Of a stretch of 64,000 nt of DNA, positions 45,847-55,999 are shown piece after piece (within the stretch, counting starts at the first letter, position 1; every line of letters begins with the position of its first letter). The stretch is from the NCBI RefSeq assembly GCF_025148635.1, contig NZ_CP102269.1, positions 1,240,001-1,304,000 of the forward strand, written 5' to 3'. Source of the DNA: Butyricimonas virosa. GTDB taxonomy: Bacteria; Bacteroidota; Bacteroidia; Bacteroidales; Marinifilaceae. The notes under the pieces are model-generated. The model was not told where the DNA came from. It did no database searches and saw only the letters and a program-made list of their open reading frames with translations. The position numbers and the translations under genes were made by a program.

Positions 45847-47148
45847 ATGAAAAAAACGAAATGGATTTGGATCTGGGCAGCCATAGGACTCGTATTAGGT
45901 ATTATTATCTTTTGGCCCAGCAACAGAGGAAATAAGGAGGCGATATTAGAAGCCAGTGCGGTAGAGGAAGTTATTGACACGACCGAACAACAACAAATTC
46001 ATTACAAATACGGTATCCCTGATGAAAACTTTATTATAGAAGAGGGTACCGTGGGGAAAAATGAGAATCTTTCCCTCATCCTTTCCAAATACAAGGTATC
46101 ACCGGCTAAGATCCATGAAATTTCCCAACGCTGCAAAGATATCTTTGACGTACGCAGCATCAGACGAGGTCAAAATTACACTCTTTTCTTGGCACAAGAT
46201 AGTCTTCACACCCCGGAATTTTTCATTTACGAAAAAAATGCCTTAGAATACGTCGTCATAGATTTCAAGGAAACCGCAGATATTTACGTGGGCAAAAAAG
46301 ACATCACAACCAAAGAGAAAATGGCCAATATTATTATAAACTCCAATCTATGGAATGCCATGGTCGATGCCCAAACAGATCCCATGCTAGCTGTCACCCT
46401 ATCTGATATATACGCCTGGAGCATTGACTTCTATGGCATCGCCAAAGGTGATTCCGTGCGGGTTCTTTACGAACAATCATACGTGGAAGACAAACCTTTA
46501 CAAGACTTTAACGTGAAAGCTGCCATTTTCACCAACTCCGGTAAAGACTTCTATGCCATCCCTTTTGAACAAAACGAAAAACTAGCCTATTTTGATGAAG
46601 ACGGGAACAGCCTGCAAAAAACCTTTTTAAAGGCCCCGTTAAAATATTCCCGCATCTCTTCGGGTTTCTCCAACAACCGATTCCACCCGGTATTGAAAAG
46701 ATACAGGGCTCACCATGGCGTAGACTATGCAGCCCCGACAGGCACGGAAGTACATACCATCGGGGATGGCGTTGTCGTGAAAAAAGCCTATCAAGCCAAC
46801 GGTGGTGGAAACTACGTGACAATCAAACACAACAGCGTGTACACCACAACCTACATGCACCTTTCCAAATTTGCCAAAGGTATCCAACCGGGAAAACGGG
46901 TAAAGCAAGGGGACGTCATCGGGTATGTCGGTAGTACAGGATTGGCAACAGGTCCTCACCTGGACTTCCGGGTATATAAAAACGGAACTCCCATCAATCC
47001 CCTAAAAATGAGTTCGCCTCCCAAGGAACCGATATCCCCGGAAAACATGCCTCGTTTCATTCAAATGAGAGACTCGCTCGTAAAACTCTTAAAAAACAAT
47101 CTTAACGTGCTAACCCATAGACAAGAATCATCCAATCAGAAATCATAA
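45847..47148 (+). CDS. M23-family cell-wall endopeptidase
   Basis: 433 residues. One N-terminal membrane anchor (IWIWAAIGLVLGIIIFW), an N-terminal domain with LysM/Csd3-like features (LSLILSKYKVSPAKIHEI), and a C-terminal LytM/M23 domain. Zinc-ligand motifs are present: FHPVLKRYRAHHGVDYAAP supplies H and HxxD, and GPHLDFRV supplies the HxH-type partner. It should cleave peptidoglycan cross-links in the periplasm, in cell division or elongation. Convergent with the next gene. Confidence 0.9.
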   Translation: MKKTKWIWIWAAIGLVLGIIIFWPSNRGNKEAILEASAVEEVIDTTEQQQIHYKYGIPDENFIIEEGTVGKNENLSLILSKYKVSPAKIHEISQRCKDIFDVRSIRRGQNYTLFLAQDSLHTPEFFIYEKNALEYVVIDFKETADIYVGKKDITTKEKMANIIINSNLWNAMVDAQTDPMLAVTLSDIYAWSIDFYGIAKGDSVRVLYEQSYVEDKPLQDFNVKAAIFTNSGKDFYAIPFEQNEKLAYFDEDGNSLQKTFLKAPLKYSRISSGFSNNRFHPVLKRYRAHHGVDYAAPTGTEVHTIGDGVVVKKAYQANGGGNYVTIKHNSVYTTTYMHLSKFAKGIQPGKRVKQGDVIGYVGSTGLATGPHLDFRVYKNGTPINPLKMSSPPKEPISPENMPRFIQMRDSLVKLLKNNLNVLTHRQESSNQKS

Positions 47149-47157
47149 ATCGAGAGA

Positions 47158-49284
47158 TTAGTCCAGTTTTTCCCCTGTTACCTTATAATACCGCCATTTC
47201 CCGGTCTGCCGCCCTTTTTTGTAACGTCCTTCACAGAACAAGTGCCCGGTATTATAATAAAACTTTGCCGTACCATGCCGTACTCCTTTCCGATATGCGA
47301 TCTCCGCACGGAGCGTGCCATCCAGGAAAAATTCCTTATACCCTGCGATCAACCCGTTCTTATAAGTCACTTGAGCCAATAAATCCCCGTTCTCGTAGAA
47401 GAACGGAGCAACCCCGTCTATCTTTCCGTCTCCATACGGGAGTTGCCCGAGCAACTTTCCCGCAACATTAAACACGTACCACACGCCATCCGGTTCCCCG
47501 TTTTTCAACGCCCCCTTGAAGATAGCCTGTTCCGACTCACACTCGTAATACCCTTGATCACTCACCGCAATGCTATCGGGAATCACGGGATAATAAAAAC
47601 CTGCCTCGATCTTATTTATCTGATTCTCAAATTGACGATTCAACTCTCGCATCCTGTACTCCTCGGGAGCCTTATCATTATAATTCGCTATAATCTGAGT
47701 CTCAAAAACTCCCCTCTCCTTAGATAACGAGAAACCGATCGTTTCAAAACTCAAAAATGCCCCCCTGTTCTTCTCCAGACTTTCTTGGGAACCTGCCTTG
47801 AAAGAATCATATAAATACTCGTATGTATTGGGCGTCTGCACGTAACCGAACACGTTCTTCCTACTTCCCAACTGCCCTTTTAAACGCATATGTTTCTCGT
47901 CATTCTCCAACGTGTTTCCCAGCACGTACTCTTTAATCATCTTGGCAAGTGGGGCAGGAGAATTACTAAAAACGACATAATCGCCCAAAAATGTATAATA
48001 AGGTCGTTCAAACCGTTCGAACATTCCCCCGAAGAAAAGCTGGAAAAAACCTTTTAACCGGAAATAATGAATCGTATGCCCGTTAAACTCCATGACTCTT
48101 TCCCGGATAGGAGTTCTCCATTGAATCTGTTCGGCCAGATAAGCCATTTGATCCTTGGCCAAATGAATCTCTTTTGATCGTATCGCCAATACGATATGAT
48201 CTGCCTTTTGATCGTTCTCCAAACGGGGTTTGATAATTGCTACCTCCCCACCAATCCAAGATGTAAACACCTCCAGCACATCTATATTCAAAAATTTATT
48301 CAACCGATCCAGCGATCTTTTCATTTCTGTATAAGATTGCAGGTCATTCACCTTATAATTCTCCAACAGCAAATTTTCCGCCTCCTTGAAAGAAGGAAAA
48401 CAAAAAGAGACATAAGCTGCCGTATTTTCAACCGCGATCGTCTCCAAGTTAGAAGAACCCCCTTCCAGAAAACTAACTACATCCAACAAAGAATACTTAT
48501 TAGGATCAGGCCTCGTTTCCCCGACAAAACGAAGAGATTTATCATTCAATTGCATCATCAAACGAGTATTTTTCAACAATGAAAATTCATCCGCCACTGC
48601 CGAATCCTCCATGACCGAAGTAACCCATTTTCCCAACTGCTGATGATCAAGATCAAGCATTATATCCCCCGAAACCACCACTTCCTGCACCTCCTTGCTC
48701 GTCTTACACCGAGCCAGAGAACGAGCCACCAGAGCATGAGACGATGAACCGATCAGCAGATTATCCTTGATCGTGAAAAAGAATCGCCAGTCAGCCCAGC
48801 GAATTTCCCGGATCTCCCCGTTCGGATCTTTGATAGTCTTTATTTTTATCTCGTCATCCTGCACCAATTTCAGCAGTAACGTTTCAAACACCTGAATCAC
48901 GTTCAATTTCCCCAAATCACAAACGTACAGGAAATCGTATTTATTCAACCCCACCTGATGACATGAAATAGTTACCGGACGATCAGTTAATATTCTTTTT
49001 AATTTAGGATAGGTTTTCGCCAAGGAATCCACGTATTGCAAATTTGAATGATATTCCTCAAAATAGGGATAATTTTTCAACGATTTCCAAATAAAATTCC
49101 GGTGTAACTGTTCATGCACGCTATTTACAGACACAATATTCACCTTAAAGACTGCATCCACGGGTACTGCCTGCAAAGTATCAAACCTCCCCACTTTTCG
49201 GAAAATCCCGAACCACACGATCAGGCCGACGCCCACGAACACGCCCAAAACAACGATTATCTTTTTTTTCGTACTTTTTTTCAT
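47158..49284 (-). CDS. Membrane-anchored DUF3352-like protein with MORN-type repeats
   Basis: 708 residues. One N-terminal membrane span (IIVVLGVFVGVGLIVWFGIF), a long periplasmic region of the DUF3352 type (PVDAVFKVNIVSVNSVHEQL at the start), and a C-terminal run of about five MORN_2/YwqK-like repeats (for example GALKNGEPDGVWYVFN, YKNGLIAGYKEFF, YRKGVRHGTAKFYY). The repeat part may mediate protein contact. No enzymatic motif is visible. Function unknown; 9 bp from the convergent M23 gene. Confidence 0.7.
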   Translation of the reverse strand: MKKSTKKKIIVVLGVFVGVGLIVWFGIFRKVGRFDTLQAVPVDAVFKVNIVSVNSVHEQLHRNFIWKSLKNYPYFEEYHSNLQYVDSLAKTYPKLKRILTDRPVTISCHQVGLNKYDFLYVCDLGKLNVIQVFETLLLKLVQDDEIKIKTIKDPNGEIREIRWADWRFFFTIKDNLLIGSSSHALVARSLARCKTSKEVQEVVVSGDIMLDLDHQQLGKWVTSVMEDSAVADEFSLLKNTRLMMQLNDKSLRFVGETRPDPNKYSLLDVVSFLEGGSSNLETIAVENTAAYVSFCFPSFKEAENLLLENYKVNDLQSYTEMKRSLDRLNKFLNIDVLEVFTSWIGGEVAIIKPRLENDQKADHIVLAIRSKEIHLAKDQMAYLAEQIQWRTPIRERVMEFNGHTIHYFRLKGFFQLFFGGMFERFERPYYTFLGDYVVFSNSPAPLAKMIKEYVLGNTLENDEKHMRLKGQLGSRKNVFGYVQTPNTYEYLYDSFKAGSQESLEKNRGAFLSFETIGFSLSKERGVFETQIIANYNDKAPEEYRMRELNRQFENQINKIEAGFYYPVIPDSIAVSDQGYYECESEQAIFKGALKNGEPDGVWYVFNVAGKLLGQLPYGDGKIDGVAPFFYENGDLLAQVTYKNGLIAGYKEFFLDGTLRAEIAYRKGVRHGTAKFYYNTGHLFCEGRYKKGRQTGKWRYYKVTGEKLD

Positions 49285-49422
49285 ACATTAGTCATCAAGT
49301 TCGTATTTTCTTCACCAGAGACTGCACAAAGACCTAAACTCTCATTCCAAAAATCAATAAAGTTTTAACGCATCTGCACTGTTTTCAACACTACAATATT
49401 AAGAATTTTAGTCGGGAAATCG

Positions 49423-49430
49423 TACCTTTG
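49423..49430 (+). promoter_or_regulatory. -7 box of the chromate-transporter pair
   Basis: TACCTTTG matches TAnnTTTG and ends 23 nt before the ATG at 49454. Confidence 0.55.
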
Positions 49431-49453
49431 CCACTGATATATAATGCAAAATT

Positions 49454-49993
49454 ATGGCTTCATACTGGCAAATATTTATCTCGTTTTTCAAGATCGGTTC
49501 TTTCACGCTGGGAGGTGGTTACGCAATGATTCCACTCATCCAGCAAGAAGTCGTGGATAAAAAAGGTTGGCTAAAAGAGAACGAATTCGTGGAGATGATG
49601 GCAATAGCCCAATCTGCCCCCGGACCGATTGCACTGAACACGGCCATTTTCGTGGGTTACAAGGCACGAGGAATTAAAGGGGTTATTTTTTCCAGCCTCG
49701 GAACCATCCTCCCCTCTTTCATCGTGATCCTGTTAATCGCCATCATTTTCACGGATTTCAAAAACAATCCTGGAGTAGAACGAGTATTCAAAGGCATCCG
49801 TCCGGCAGTCGTGGCTCTCATCGCCGCTCCTTTATACAAAATGGGTAAATCGGCAGGAGTCACCCGCAAAACCATCATCTTCCCGGTGATTGCCGCCCTA
49901 CTCGTCTGGTTACTCAACCTCTCACCCATATACATCATCATCGCCGCAATCCTAGGCGGCCTACTCTACGGCAAAATTACCCACAAACTCTAA
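49454..49993 (+). CDS. Chromate transporter, first half-size subunit
   Basis: 179-residue membrane protein with the N-terminal CHR signature (FKIGSFTLGGGYAMIPLIQQ, AIAQSAPGPIALNTAIFVGY). Half-size ChrA proteins occur as two adjacent genes and act together as a heterodimeric anion transporter. The second subunit follows 3 bp later. In gut Bacteroidales the natural substrate may be sulfate or another anion rather than chromate. Confidence 0.9.
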   Translation: MASYWQIFISFFKIGSFTLGGGYAMIPLIQQEVVDKKGWLKENEFVEMMAIAQSAPGPIALNTAIFVGYKARGIKGVIFSSLGTILPSFIVILLIAIIFTDFKNNPGVERVFKGIRPAVVALIAAPLYKMGKSAGVTRKTIIFPVIAALLVWLLNLSPIYIIIAAILGGLLYGKITHKL

Positions 49994-49996
49994 AAT

Positions 49997-50533
49997 ATGT
50001 CAGAACTCGATCTCTATATCAGCCTCTTCATCACCTTCTTCAAAATCGGCCTATTCGGTTTTGGGGGTGGTTACGCCATGCTCTCGTTGATCCAACATGA
50101 CGTCGTGGAAACCCACAACTGGATCAGCGTGGCCGACTTCACGGACATCGTGGCCATTTCGCAAAGCACGCCCGGCCCCATTGCCTTCAACACCGCCACT
50201 TACATCGGTTACACGGCAACAGGTAGCATCTGGGGATCAGCCATCTGCACGATTGCTGTCAGCCTTCCTTCCCTGATCATCATGATCACGATCTCCAAGT
50301 TCTTCTTTATGTTCCGGGACAACAAATACGTGGAAATGGCTATGCAAGGATTAAAAATCACCGTTTTAGGACTTATCGGGGCTGCAGCATTGTTATTGAT
50401 GAACAAACAAAACTTCGTGGACTACAAAAGCTATATCATCTTCGCCATAGCCTTCATTGCCACTTTCAAATTTAAAATGGACCCGATTCTGATGATCATT
50501 GCAGCGGGAGTCGCCGGGTATCTTCTTTATTAG
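49997..50533 (+). CDS. Chromate transporter, second half-size subunit
   Basis: 178 residues, related to the first subunit (FKIGLFGFGGGYAMLSLIQH, ISQSTPGPIAFNTATYIGY). 3 bp spacing shows translational coupling. About five or six membrane segments. The operon ends at the palindromic terminator at 50546-50567. Confidence 0.9.
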   Translation: MSELDLYISLFITFFKIGLFGFGGGYAMLSLIQHDVVETHNWISVADFTDIVAISQSTPGPIAFNTATYIGYTATGSIWGSAICTIAVSLPSLIIMITISKFFFMFRDNKYVEMAMQGLKITVLGLIGAAALLLMNKQNFVDYKSYIIFAIAFIATFKFKMDPILMIIAAGVAGYLLY

Positions 50534-50545
50534 AACACAAACAAA

Positions 50546-50567
50546 AAAACCGCCGATCGGCGGTTTT
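50546..50567. terminator. Bidirectional palindromic terminator
   Basis: AAAACCGCCGATCGGCGGTTTT is a perfect palindrome with A and T runs on the two sides. It lies between the chromate-transporter pair and the convergent trxA. Confidence 0.88.
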
Positions 50568-50572
50568 ATATT

Positions 50573-50887
50573 TTAAAGCAGTGCATTGATTTTAGAAACC
50601 AAAGTCGTCTTAGGTACTGCACCTACTTGTTTGTCAGCAACCTCGCCATTCTTAAAGAAAAGAATTGTCGGGATGTTACGAATACCATACTTAGCGGCAG
50701 CAGAACCTTCATCTACGTTCACTTTTGCAACCACCAACTTACCTTCGAACTCTTTAGAAATCTCTTCCACAATGGGTAACATCATTTTACATGGTCCACA
50801 CCATTCTGCCCAGAAATCTACAAGAACAGGAACTTCTGCTTTTAGCACAACTTCCTCGAAATTTGAATCATTAACTGCAATAGCCAT
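50573..50887 (-). CDS. trxA: Thioredoxin
   Basis: 104 residues, classical cytoplasmic thioredoxin: WCGPCK with C30 and C33 (FWAEWCGPCKMM), the cis-proline at RNIPTILFF and no signal peptide. Reduces disulfides of ribonucleotide reductase and other proteins. Start chosen at the ATG at 50887 (MAIAVNDSNF); the upstream extension in frame lacks support. The dnaE terminator lies just upstream, so it is transcribed separately. Confidence 0.95.
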   Translation of the reverse strand: MAIAVNDSNFEEVVLKAEVPVLVDFWAEWCGPCKMMLPIVEEISKEFEGKLVVAKVNVDEGSAAAKYGIRNIPTILFFKNGEVADKQVGAVPKTTLVSKINALL

Positions 50888-50924
50888 ACTTCTATCTTTA
50901 AAGTTTATAATAATATTCATGCTA

Positions 50925-50962
50925 AAAGCGTTGGATTAAGTTCCGCCATGATCCAACGCTTT
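50925..50962 (-). terminator. Terminator of dnaE
   Basis: A perfect 12-bp stem AAAGCGTTGGAT (50925-50936) with 50951-50962 and a 14-nt loop, 12 bp beyond the dnaE stop. The U tract on the minus strand is short (TTTT). Confidence 0.7.
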
Positions 50963-50974
50963 GACATGGCGAAA

Positions 50975-53900
50975 TTAATTAATTTTCATTTTAATAGCAT
51001 CATTATTTTCAAAATATTCATATAATTCTCTCGAACGTCCTATCTTACAGGTTCTTGAAAACATCTTCACCCGGTGTCCCGTCCCATCGTACAAAATAAA
51101 GTTCAACGGGAGATCCCCCTTCTCGTTCACGAATTGGTTATGTATCTCTAACACAAGCTCGTGCGTCAGTTTTTCCACATCCACCTGCAACGTGATCGAT
51201 CGAATCAAATTTTCACTGATAACGCTCAGCAAATCCATGCTCTGCACGTTAAAAGTCAGCTCTCCGGCCCCTCCCCACTTCTTTTCCTGCACTCTACCCT
51301 TGATGTAGATCGACGTCTCCAGAATAAAATAATTCCGGAACTTGATATAGTCCTCTCCGAAGAAAGGCAACTCGTAAGAACCCGTGAAATCCTCGATCGT
51401 CAAAATACCAAAATCATTCCCTTTCTTCGTCTTTCCCTCCCGCATGGCAACAATGATACCCGCAATCGTCACGTCCCGATCTTTATAAGAACTCAAATCA
51501 CTGCTCAGACTCTCCAAAGGAGTACAAATCGCCTTGATCTCTAATTTATACGAATCCAACGGGTGAGAAGTTAGGTATATACCGATCAATTCCTTCTCTT
51601 TACGCGCCTTCTCTACGTCCGTCCAAGGTTCACACAAAGGAATAGTAGGCTTTTTCACGTCATACTCATCCATTCCCCCGAACAGCGTCGCCTGCATCAT
51701 CAAACTATCCTGTTGCTTCTTCTGCCCGTAATTCACCAGATTTTCAAGAAATGTCGCGTGCCCGTCAGGCATATAGAAATACTGCGATCGATCCAACCCG
51801 AAACTATCCAACCCTCCTGCGGTAATCAGATTTTCCAACGTCTTCTTATTCACCGTCTTGTAATCCAAACGCTCGAAGAAATCGAAAAGATCCTTGTAAA
51901 CCCCATTAGCATCCCGCTCCCGGATAATCGAATGTACGGCAGCCTCACCGACACCCTTAATTCCAGCCATTCCGAAACGAATATCCCCCTTGTGGTTCAC
52001 AGTGAAATCATCATCCGACTCGTTCACATCCGGAGCCAACACACTCAATCCCATTCGCTTACACTCGTCCATAAAAACCGTCACCTTCTCGATCTGTGAC
52101 AGGTTACAACTTAAGTTGGCTGCCATAAACTCGGCTGGATAATGAGCCTTCAGGAATCCTGTCTGGTAAGCAATATAAGCATAACAAACCGAATGCGATT
52201 TATTGAATGCGTATGACGCAAACGCCTCCCAGTCTCCCCAAATCTTATCCACCAACGGATTGACCTCCTTACCCATTTCCTTGCACCCCTTCACGAACTC
52301 CTCGTTCTTGTTACACCCCTCGATAAATTGAGTCTTCAACTGATTCATCGTGTCAATCTGCTTCTTACCCATCGCCTTACGAAGAGTATCCGACATACCC
52401 CGGGTAAAATTACCCAAAGCACGGGACTGCAACATCACCTGTTCCTGGTAAACCGTGATACCATATGTATCCTTCAAGTAAGGTTCCATCATCGGGTGAT
52501 CATACTCGATAGGAGCTTCCCCGTGTTTACGCTTGATAAAATCCGGAATATACTCCATAGGGCCAGGACGATACAAAGCATTCATGGCCACCAAATCCTC
52601 GAAACGGTTTGGTTTCAACGCTCTCAAATGCTTTTTCATTCCCGGCGACTCAAACTGGAACAGACCGGTAGTATCCCCTCTTGAAAACAATTCGAATGTC
52701 TCTTTATCCTCCAATGAAACCGCATCTATATTCAACGTCTCGTGACGAGATTTCTTTATATTATCTAAACAAGTTTTTATAATCGAAAGCGTCCTCAACC
52801 CCAGAAAGTCCATCTTGATCAATCCGATCGGCTCCACGAAGTGACCGTCATATTGAGTCGTCATCAAACTTTCCCCTTCCGTTGGCATAATTGGGATATG
52901 TTCCGTCAACGGGTCACGACTGATCAAAATACCACAAGCGTGGACCCCCGTCTGCCGCACGGAACCTTCCAAAATTTCCGCCAAATGGAGCGTTTTTGCT
53001 ACCAGCGGGTTCGAGGACTCCCGTTCTTTTTCCAAATCAGGATTCTCCTTGTAAGCCTTCTTCAACGTGATTTTCGGGGTTTCCGGCACCATCTTTGCCA
53101 ACCGGTTTGCCTCCGACAAATCCAACTTCAGCACCCGTGCCACGTCCTTAATCGCCATCTTGGCAGCCATACTACCGAAAGTCACGATGTGCGACACCTT
53201 ATCCGCCCCGTATTTCTGTGTAACCCACTCCAACACCCGCTGACGCCCGTCATCATCAAAGTCAACGTCAATATCCGGCAGTGAGATACGATCGGGATTC
53301 AAAAAACGCTCGAACAGCAAATCATACTTCACCGGGTCAATATTCGTGATACCCAAACTATACGCCACGGCACTTCCCGCGGCAGAACCACGCCCCGGTC
53401 CCACGATCACCCCCATATCACGAGCCGCTTGGATAAAATCCTGCACGATCAAGAAGTACCCCGGGAAACCCATCGTCTTCATGATATGCAACTCGAAAAT
53501 CAAACGCTCCATAATATCCGGTGGAATATTCTCACCATATCGCCGCACGGCTCCCTTCATCGCCAACTCCTTCAAATAATCCGCCTCCAACTTGATACGG
53601 TAAAGTCGATCATATCCCCCCAACTTCTTCACTTTCTTTTGGGCATCCTCCTCGCTCATAACGACCTCACCTTTCTCGTTACGGGTAAACTCGTTGAACA
53701 AATCCTCTTCCGTGTATTTCTTCCGGTACTCTTCTTCCGTACCGATCTCCGGCGGGATCGGGAAAACCGGCATCAACGGATCAGAATCCAATTTATAATC
53801 TTCAACTTTATCAACAATCTCCTGCGTATTCTCGATTACCTGCGGAATATCCTTGAACAACTCTTCCATCTCGGCCGTCGTCTTGAACCACTCCTGCCGC

Positions 53901-54640
53901 GTGTACCGCATCCGATTAGGATCATCCAAATCCTTACGAGTATTCAGACAAATCAACAGGTCATGCGCCTCCGCATCCTCCGCATTCAAGAAATGCACAT
54001 CGTTCGTGGCAATCACCTTGATTCCTAACTTCTCACCCATACGCAGAATCTCTGCGTTACATCTCACTTGATTATCGTAAACCTCCGCTCTCTCTTTGGC
54101 CGATTCTGCCGGATGCCTCATCACCTCCAGGTAATAATCCTCCCCCACCAAGTTCTTGTACCACAAGGCAGCCGCCTCCGCCCCCTCAATATCCCCGGCC
54201 ATAATCTTCTGGCAAATCTCCCCTCCTAAACAAGCCGATGAAATAATTAACCCCTCGTGATGCTTCTCCAGCAAAGCCTTATCAATACGCGGACGATAAT
54301 AATACCCATCCACGAATGCCGCAGAACAAAGCTTGATCAGATTCAAATACCCTTTCAGATTCTTGGCCAGGATAATCAAATGCTCTCCCGAACGGTCCAC
54401 CGGTTTCTCCTTGTCATACAAAGACACCCGGGCCACGTAGGCCTCTACCCCCAAAATAGGTTTTATCCCCTTTTTGCGACAAGTATCATAGAACAACTTT
54501 ATCCCGAACATATTCCCGTGATCCGTCAACGAAATCGCCTTCATCCCGTCGGCAATCGCCTTCTCCACCAACCCGGGCACACTCGCCGCCCCGTCGAGAA
54601 TTGAATACTGAGAATGTACATGAAAATGCGTAAATGCCAT
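50975..54640 (-). CDS. dnaE: DNA polymerase III subunit alpha
   Basis: 1221-residue replicative polymerase. N-terminal PHP domain (HFHVHSQYSILDGA; DHGNMFG), the GPGRGSAAGS motif at about 414-423, and catalytic aspartates in LPDIDVDFDDDGR at 454-466. The helix-hairpin-helix and OB-fold regions follow in the last third. Length and order are standard for DnaE. Long open frames on the opposite strand are shadows. A TAAATTTG box lies at 54686-54693. Confidence 0.98.
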   Translation of the reverse strand: MAFTHFHVHSQYSILDGAASVPGLVEKAIADGMKAISLTDHGNMFGIKLFYDTCRKKGIKPILGVEAYVARVSLYDKEKPVDRSGEHLIILAKNLKGYLNLIKLCSAAFVDGYYYRPRIDKALLEKHHEGLIISSACLGGEICQKIMAGDIEGAEAAALWYKNLVGEDYYLEVMRHPAESAKERAEVYDNQVRCNAEILRMGEKLGIKVIATNDVHFLNAEDAEAHDLLICLNTRKDLDDPNRMRYTRQEWFKTTAEMEELFKDIPQVIENTQEIVDKVEDYKLDSDPLMPVFPIPPEIGTEEEYRKKYTEEDLFNEFTRNEKGEVVMSEEDAQKKVKKLGGYDRLYRIKLEADYLKELAMKGAVRRYGENIPPDIMERLIFELHIMKTMGFPGYFLIVQDFIQAARDMGVIVGPGRGSAAGSAVAYSLGITNIDPVKYDLLFERFLNPDRISLPDIDVDFDDDGRQRVLEWVTQKYGADKVSHIVTFGSMAAKMAIKDVARVLKLDLSEANRLAKMVPETPKITLKKAYKENPDLEKERESSNPLVAKTLHLAEILEGSVRQTGVHACGILISRDPLTEHIPIMPTEGESLMTTQYDGHFVEPIGLIKMDFLGLRTLSIIKTCLDNIKKSRHETLNIDAVSLEDKETFELFSRGDTTGLFQFESPGMKKHLRALKPNRFEDLVAMNALYRPGPMEYIPDFIKRKHGEAPIEYDHPMMEPYLKDTYGITVYQEQVMLQSRALGNFTRGMSDTLRKAMGKKQIDTMNQLKTQFIEGCNKNEEFVKGCKEMGKEVNPLVDKIWGDWEAFASYAFNKSHSVCYAYIAYQTGFLKAHYPAEFMAANLSCNLSQIEKVTVFMDECKRMGLSVLAPDVNESDDDFTVNHKGDIRFGMAGIKGVGEAAVHSIIRERDANGVYKDLFDFFERLDYKTVNKKTLENLITAGGLDSFGLDRSQYFYMPDGHATFLENLVNYGQKKQQDSLMMQATLFGGMDEYDVKKPTIPLCEPWTDVEKARKEKELIGIYLTSHPLDSYKLEIKAICTPLESLSSDLSSYKDRDVTIAGIIVAMREGKTKKGNDFGILTIEDFTGSYELPFFGEDYIKFRNYFILETSIYIKGRVQEKKWGGAGELTFNVQSMDLLSVISENLIRSITLQVDVEKLTHELVLEIHNQFVNEKGDLPLNFILYDGTGHRVKMFSRTCKIGRSRELYEYFENNDAIKMKIN

Positions 54641-54685
54641 ATATACACTTAATTAAATATTAACACACCCCTAAAAGGCATATCA

Positions 54686-54693
54686 CAAATTTA
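54686..54693 (-). promoter_or_regulatory. -7 box of dnaE
   Basis: TAAATTTG on the minus strand matches TAnnTTTG, 45 nt upstream of the ATG at 54640. Confidence 0.5.
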
Positions 54694-54736
54694 GCCAAAA
54701 ATCCCGACACTACCACCCCGTATAATACAAACAATT

Positions 54737-55987
54737 CTAAAAAGCAGTATATTTCCCATTAAACCGGAAACCAATCCCCAGCATCAAGAAATTAGGTTCG
54801 TTAAAATTTTGTAGACGATACCCCACGTGCAAAAACACGGCACGGGACAAGGCTATTTTCAACGTCAATAGCTGGTAAAACATATTCAGATCATTCTTCC
54901 CGATCACGTTCGCCCCGATCCCAACTCCCACAACAAAAAAGGGCATTACGTACTCCGCCCGCCCGGAAAGCCCCAAGGCGAATTGATCACCCAGAGGGGG
55001 ACGAACAATGTCCGACTTATCCACCTTCCCGTACACGTCCCCTTCCGTGTACAAATTGGCTCCCCCGTCAAACGTTCCATCCAAAGACACGCCTAACCGG
55101 AGTTTATAATTCAAATTATACATCGGGGTAAAATTAAACCCGAACACGGGGTAAGCCTCCGGAGAAGGGGAAAACCCGTCGGAAGTCTTCACCAGCCGAT
55201 CGTGCCACGAGCCGAAGAAAACAAAATCATACGTGAAATGTCGCCGAAAAGGCTGTGCCAACAAAGCGTTTTTCCTCTCCAACGACTTCAAATCATCCTT
55301 CCGGTAGAAATTACACTCTAACCCGATATTTCCCCCAATCGTGTTCAACCCGGCATTAGGAATCTTCGTGTTCCCGTTGGAAAAATGTGATACTGTCAAC
55401 CCCGAAAGCAGGCTAACCCTCGGGGACAACCTCCAGCGCAAATAAAAATTAGCATTAATATAAGCATTCACCTTCGAACCGATCATCGTGTTGTACGAAT
55501 TATAATACGAGTCATAAGGTTTCCACCCCGCAGACAAACCAAAATTCCACTCGTAATACAAAGACAACCAAGGAGCTAAACTAGAGATCCGAGCTCCTTG
55601 AAATAAATAAAACGCAACCGGGTTTCCTAACTGTCGGGATTCCCCGAAATTATAAAACCCGAGTCCCACCCCTTGGTAAACATCTCCATAAATACGCTCG
55701 TCAATACTCCCCGGACAATAACGGAACAAATATTTCACATGCGTGGAAAAAGCTCCCCGGATAATCCTCCCCTCCGCATTTTCCCCCTTCAGAAAAGAAC
55801 TTGTCGGGAAAATATACTCCGGTCGACCCTCCACCCGCAATCCATGCACGAACTTACGTGGCGACACGTCCACCAAACTATCGTTTCCCTGTCCTGCCAC
55901 ACGCAACACGCCCCCAACGAATATTATCCCCAGAAAAACGATTACTCTCAAAATCCTTTTTATACCATCCATACAAATTCCATTCAT
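54737..55987 (-). CDS. PagL-like acyloxyacyl hydrolase
   Basis: 416 residues with a signal peptide (FVGGVLRVAGQ) and a beta-barrel-like body ending in an aromatic-rich strand. The segment HFSNGNTKIPNAGLNTIGGN (H201, S203) matches the catalytic H-x-S-N ... PN-x-G-x-N pattern of lipid A 3-O-deacylases; E224 may complete the triad. It is longer than PagL (about 150-190), with an extended N-terminal half. It probably remodels outer-membrane lipid A. Lies 12 bp after the MFS gene, in the same operon. Confidence 0.72.
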   Translation of the reverse strand: MNGICMDGIKRILRVIVFLGIIFVGGVLRVAGQGNDSLVDVSPRKFVHGLRVEGRPEYIFPTSSFLKGENAEGRIIRGAFSTHVKYLFRYCPGSIDERIYGDVYQGVGLGFYNFGESRQLGNPVAFYLFQGARISSLAPWLSLYYEWNFGLSAGWKPYDSYYNSYNTMIGSKVNAYINANFYLRWRLSPRVSLLSGLTVSHFSNGNTKIPNAGLNTIGGNIGLECNFYRKDDLKSLERKNALLAQPFRRHFTYDFVFFGSWHDRLVKTSDGFSPSPEAYPVFGFNFTPMYNLNYKLRLGVSLDGTFDGGANLYTEGDVYGKVDKSDIVRPPLGDQFALGLSGRAEYVMPFFVVGVGIGANVIGKNDLNMFYQLLTLKIALSRAVFLHVGYRLQNFNEPNFLMLGIGFRFNGKYTAF

Positions 55988-55999
55988 AAAATAATCCGG

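Noticed and set aside
53429..54028. 199-codon plus-strand open frame opposite dnaE, and similar ones at 51161-53284
   Set aside because: Antisense shadows of a conserved polymerase; the translations have no recognisable domain and no promoter.
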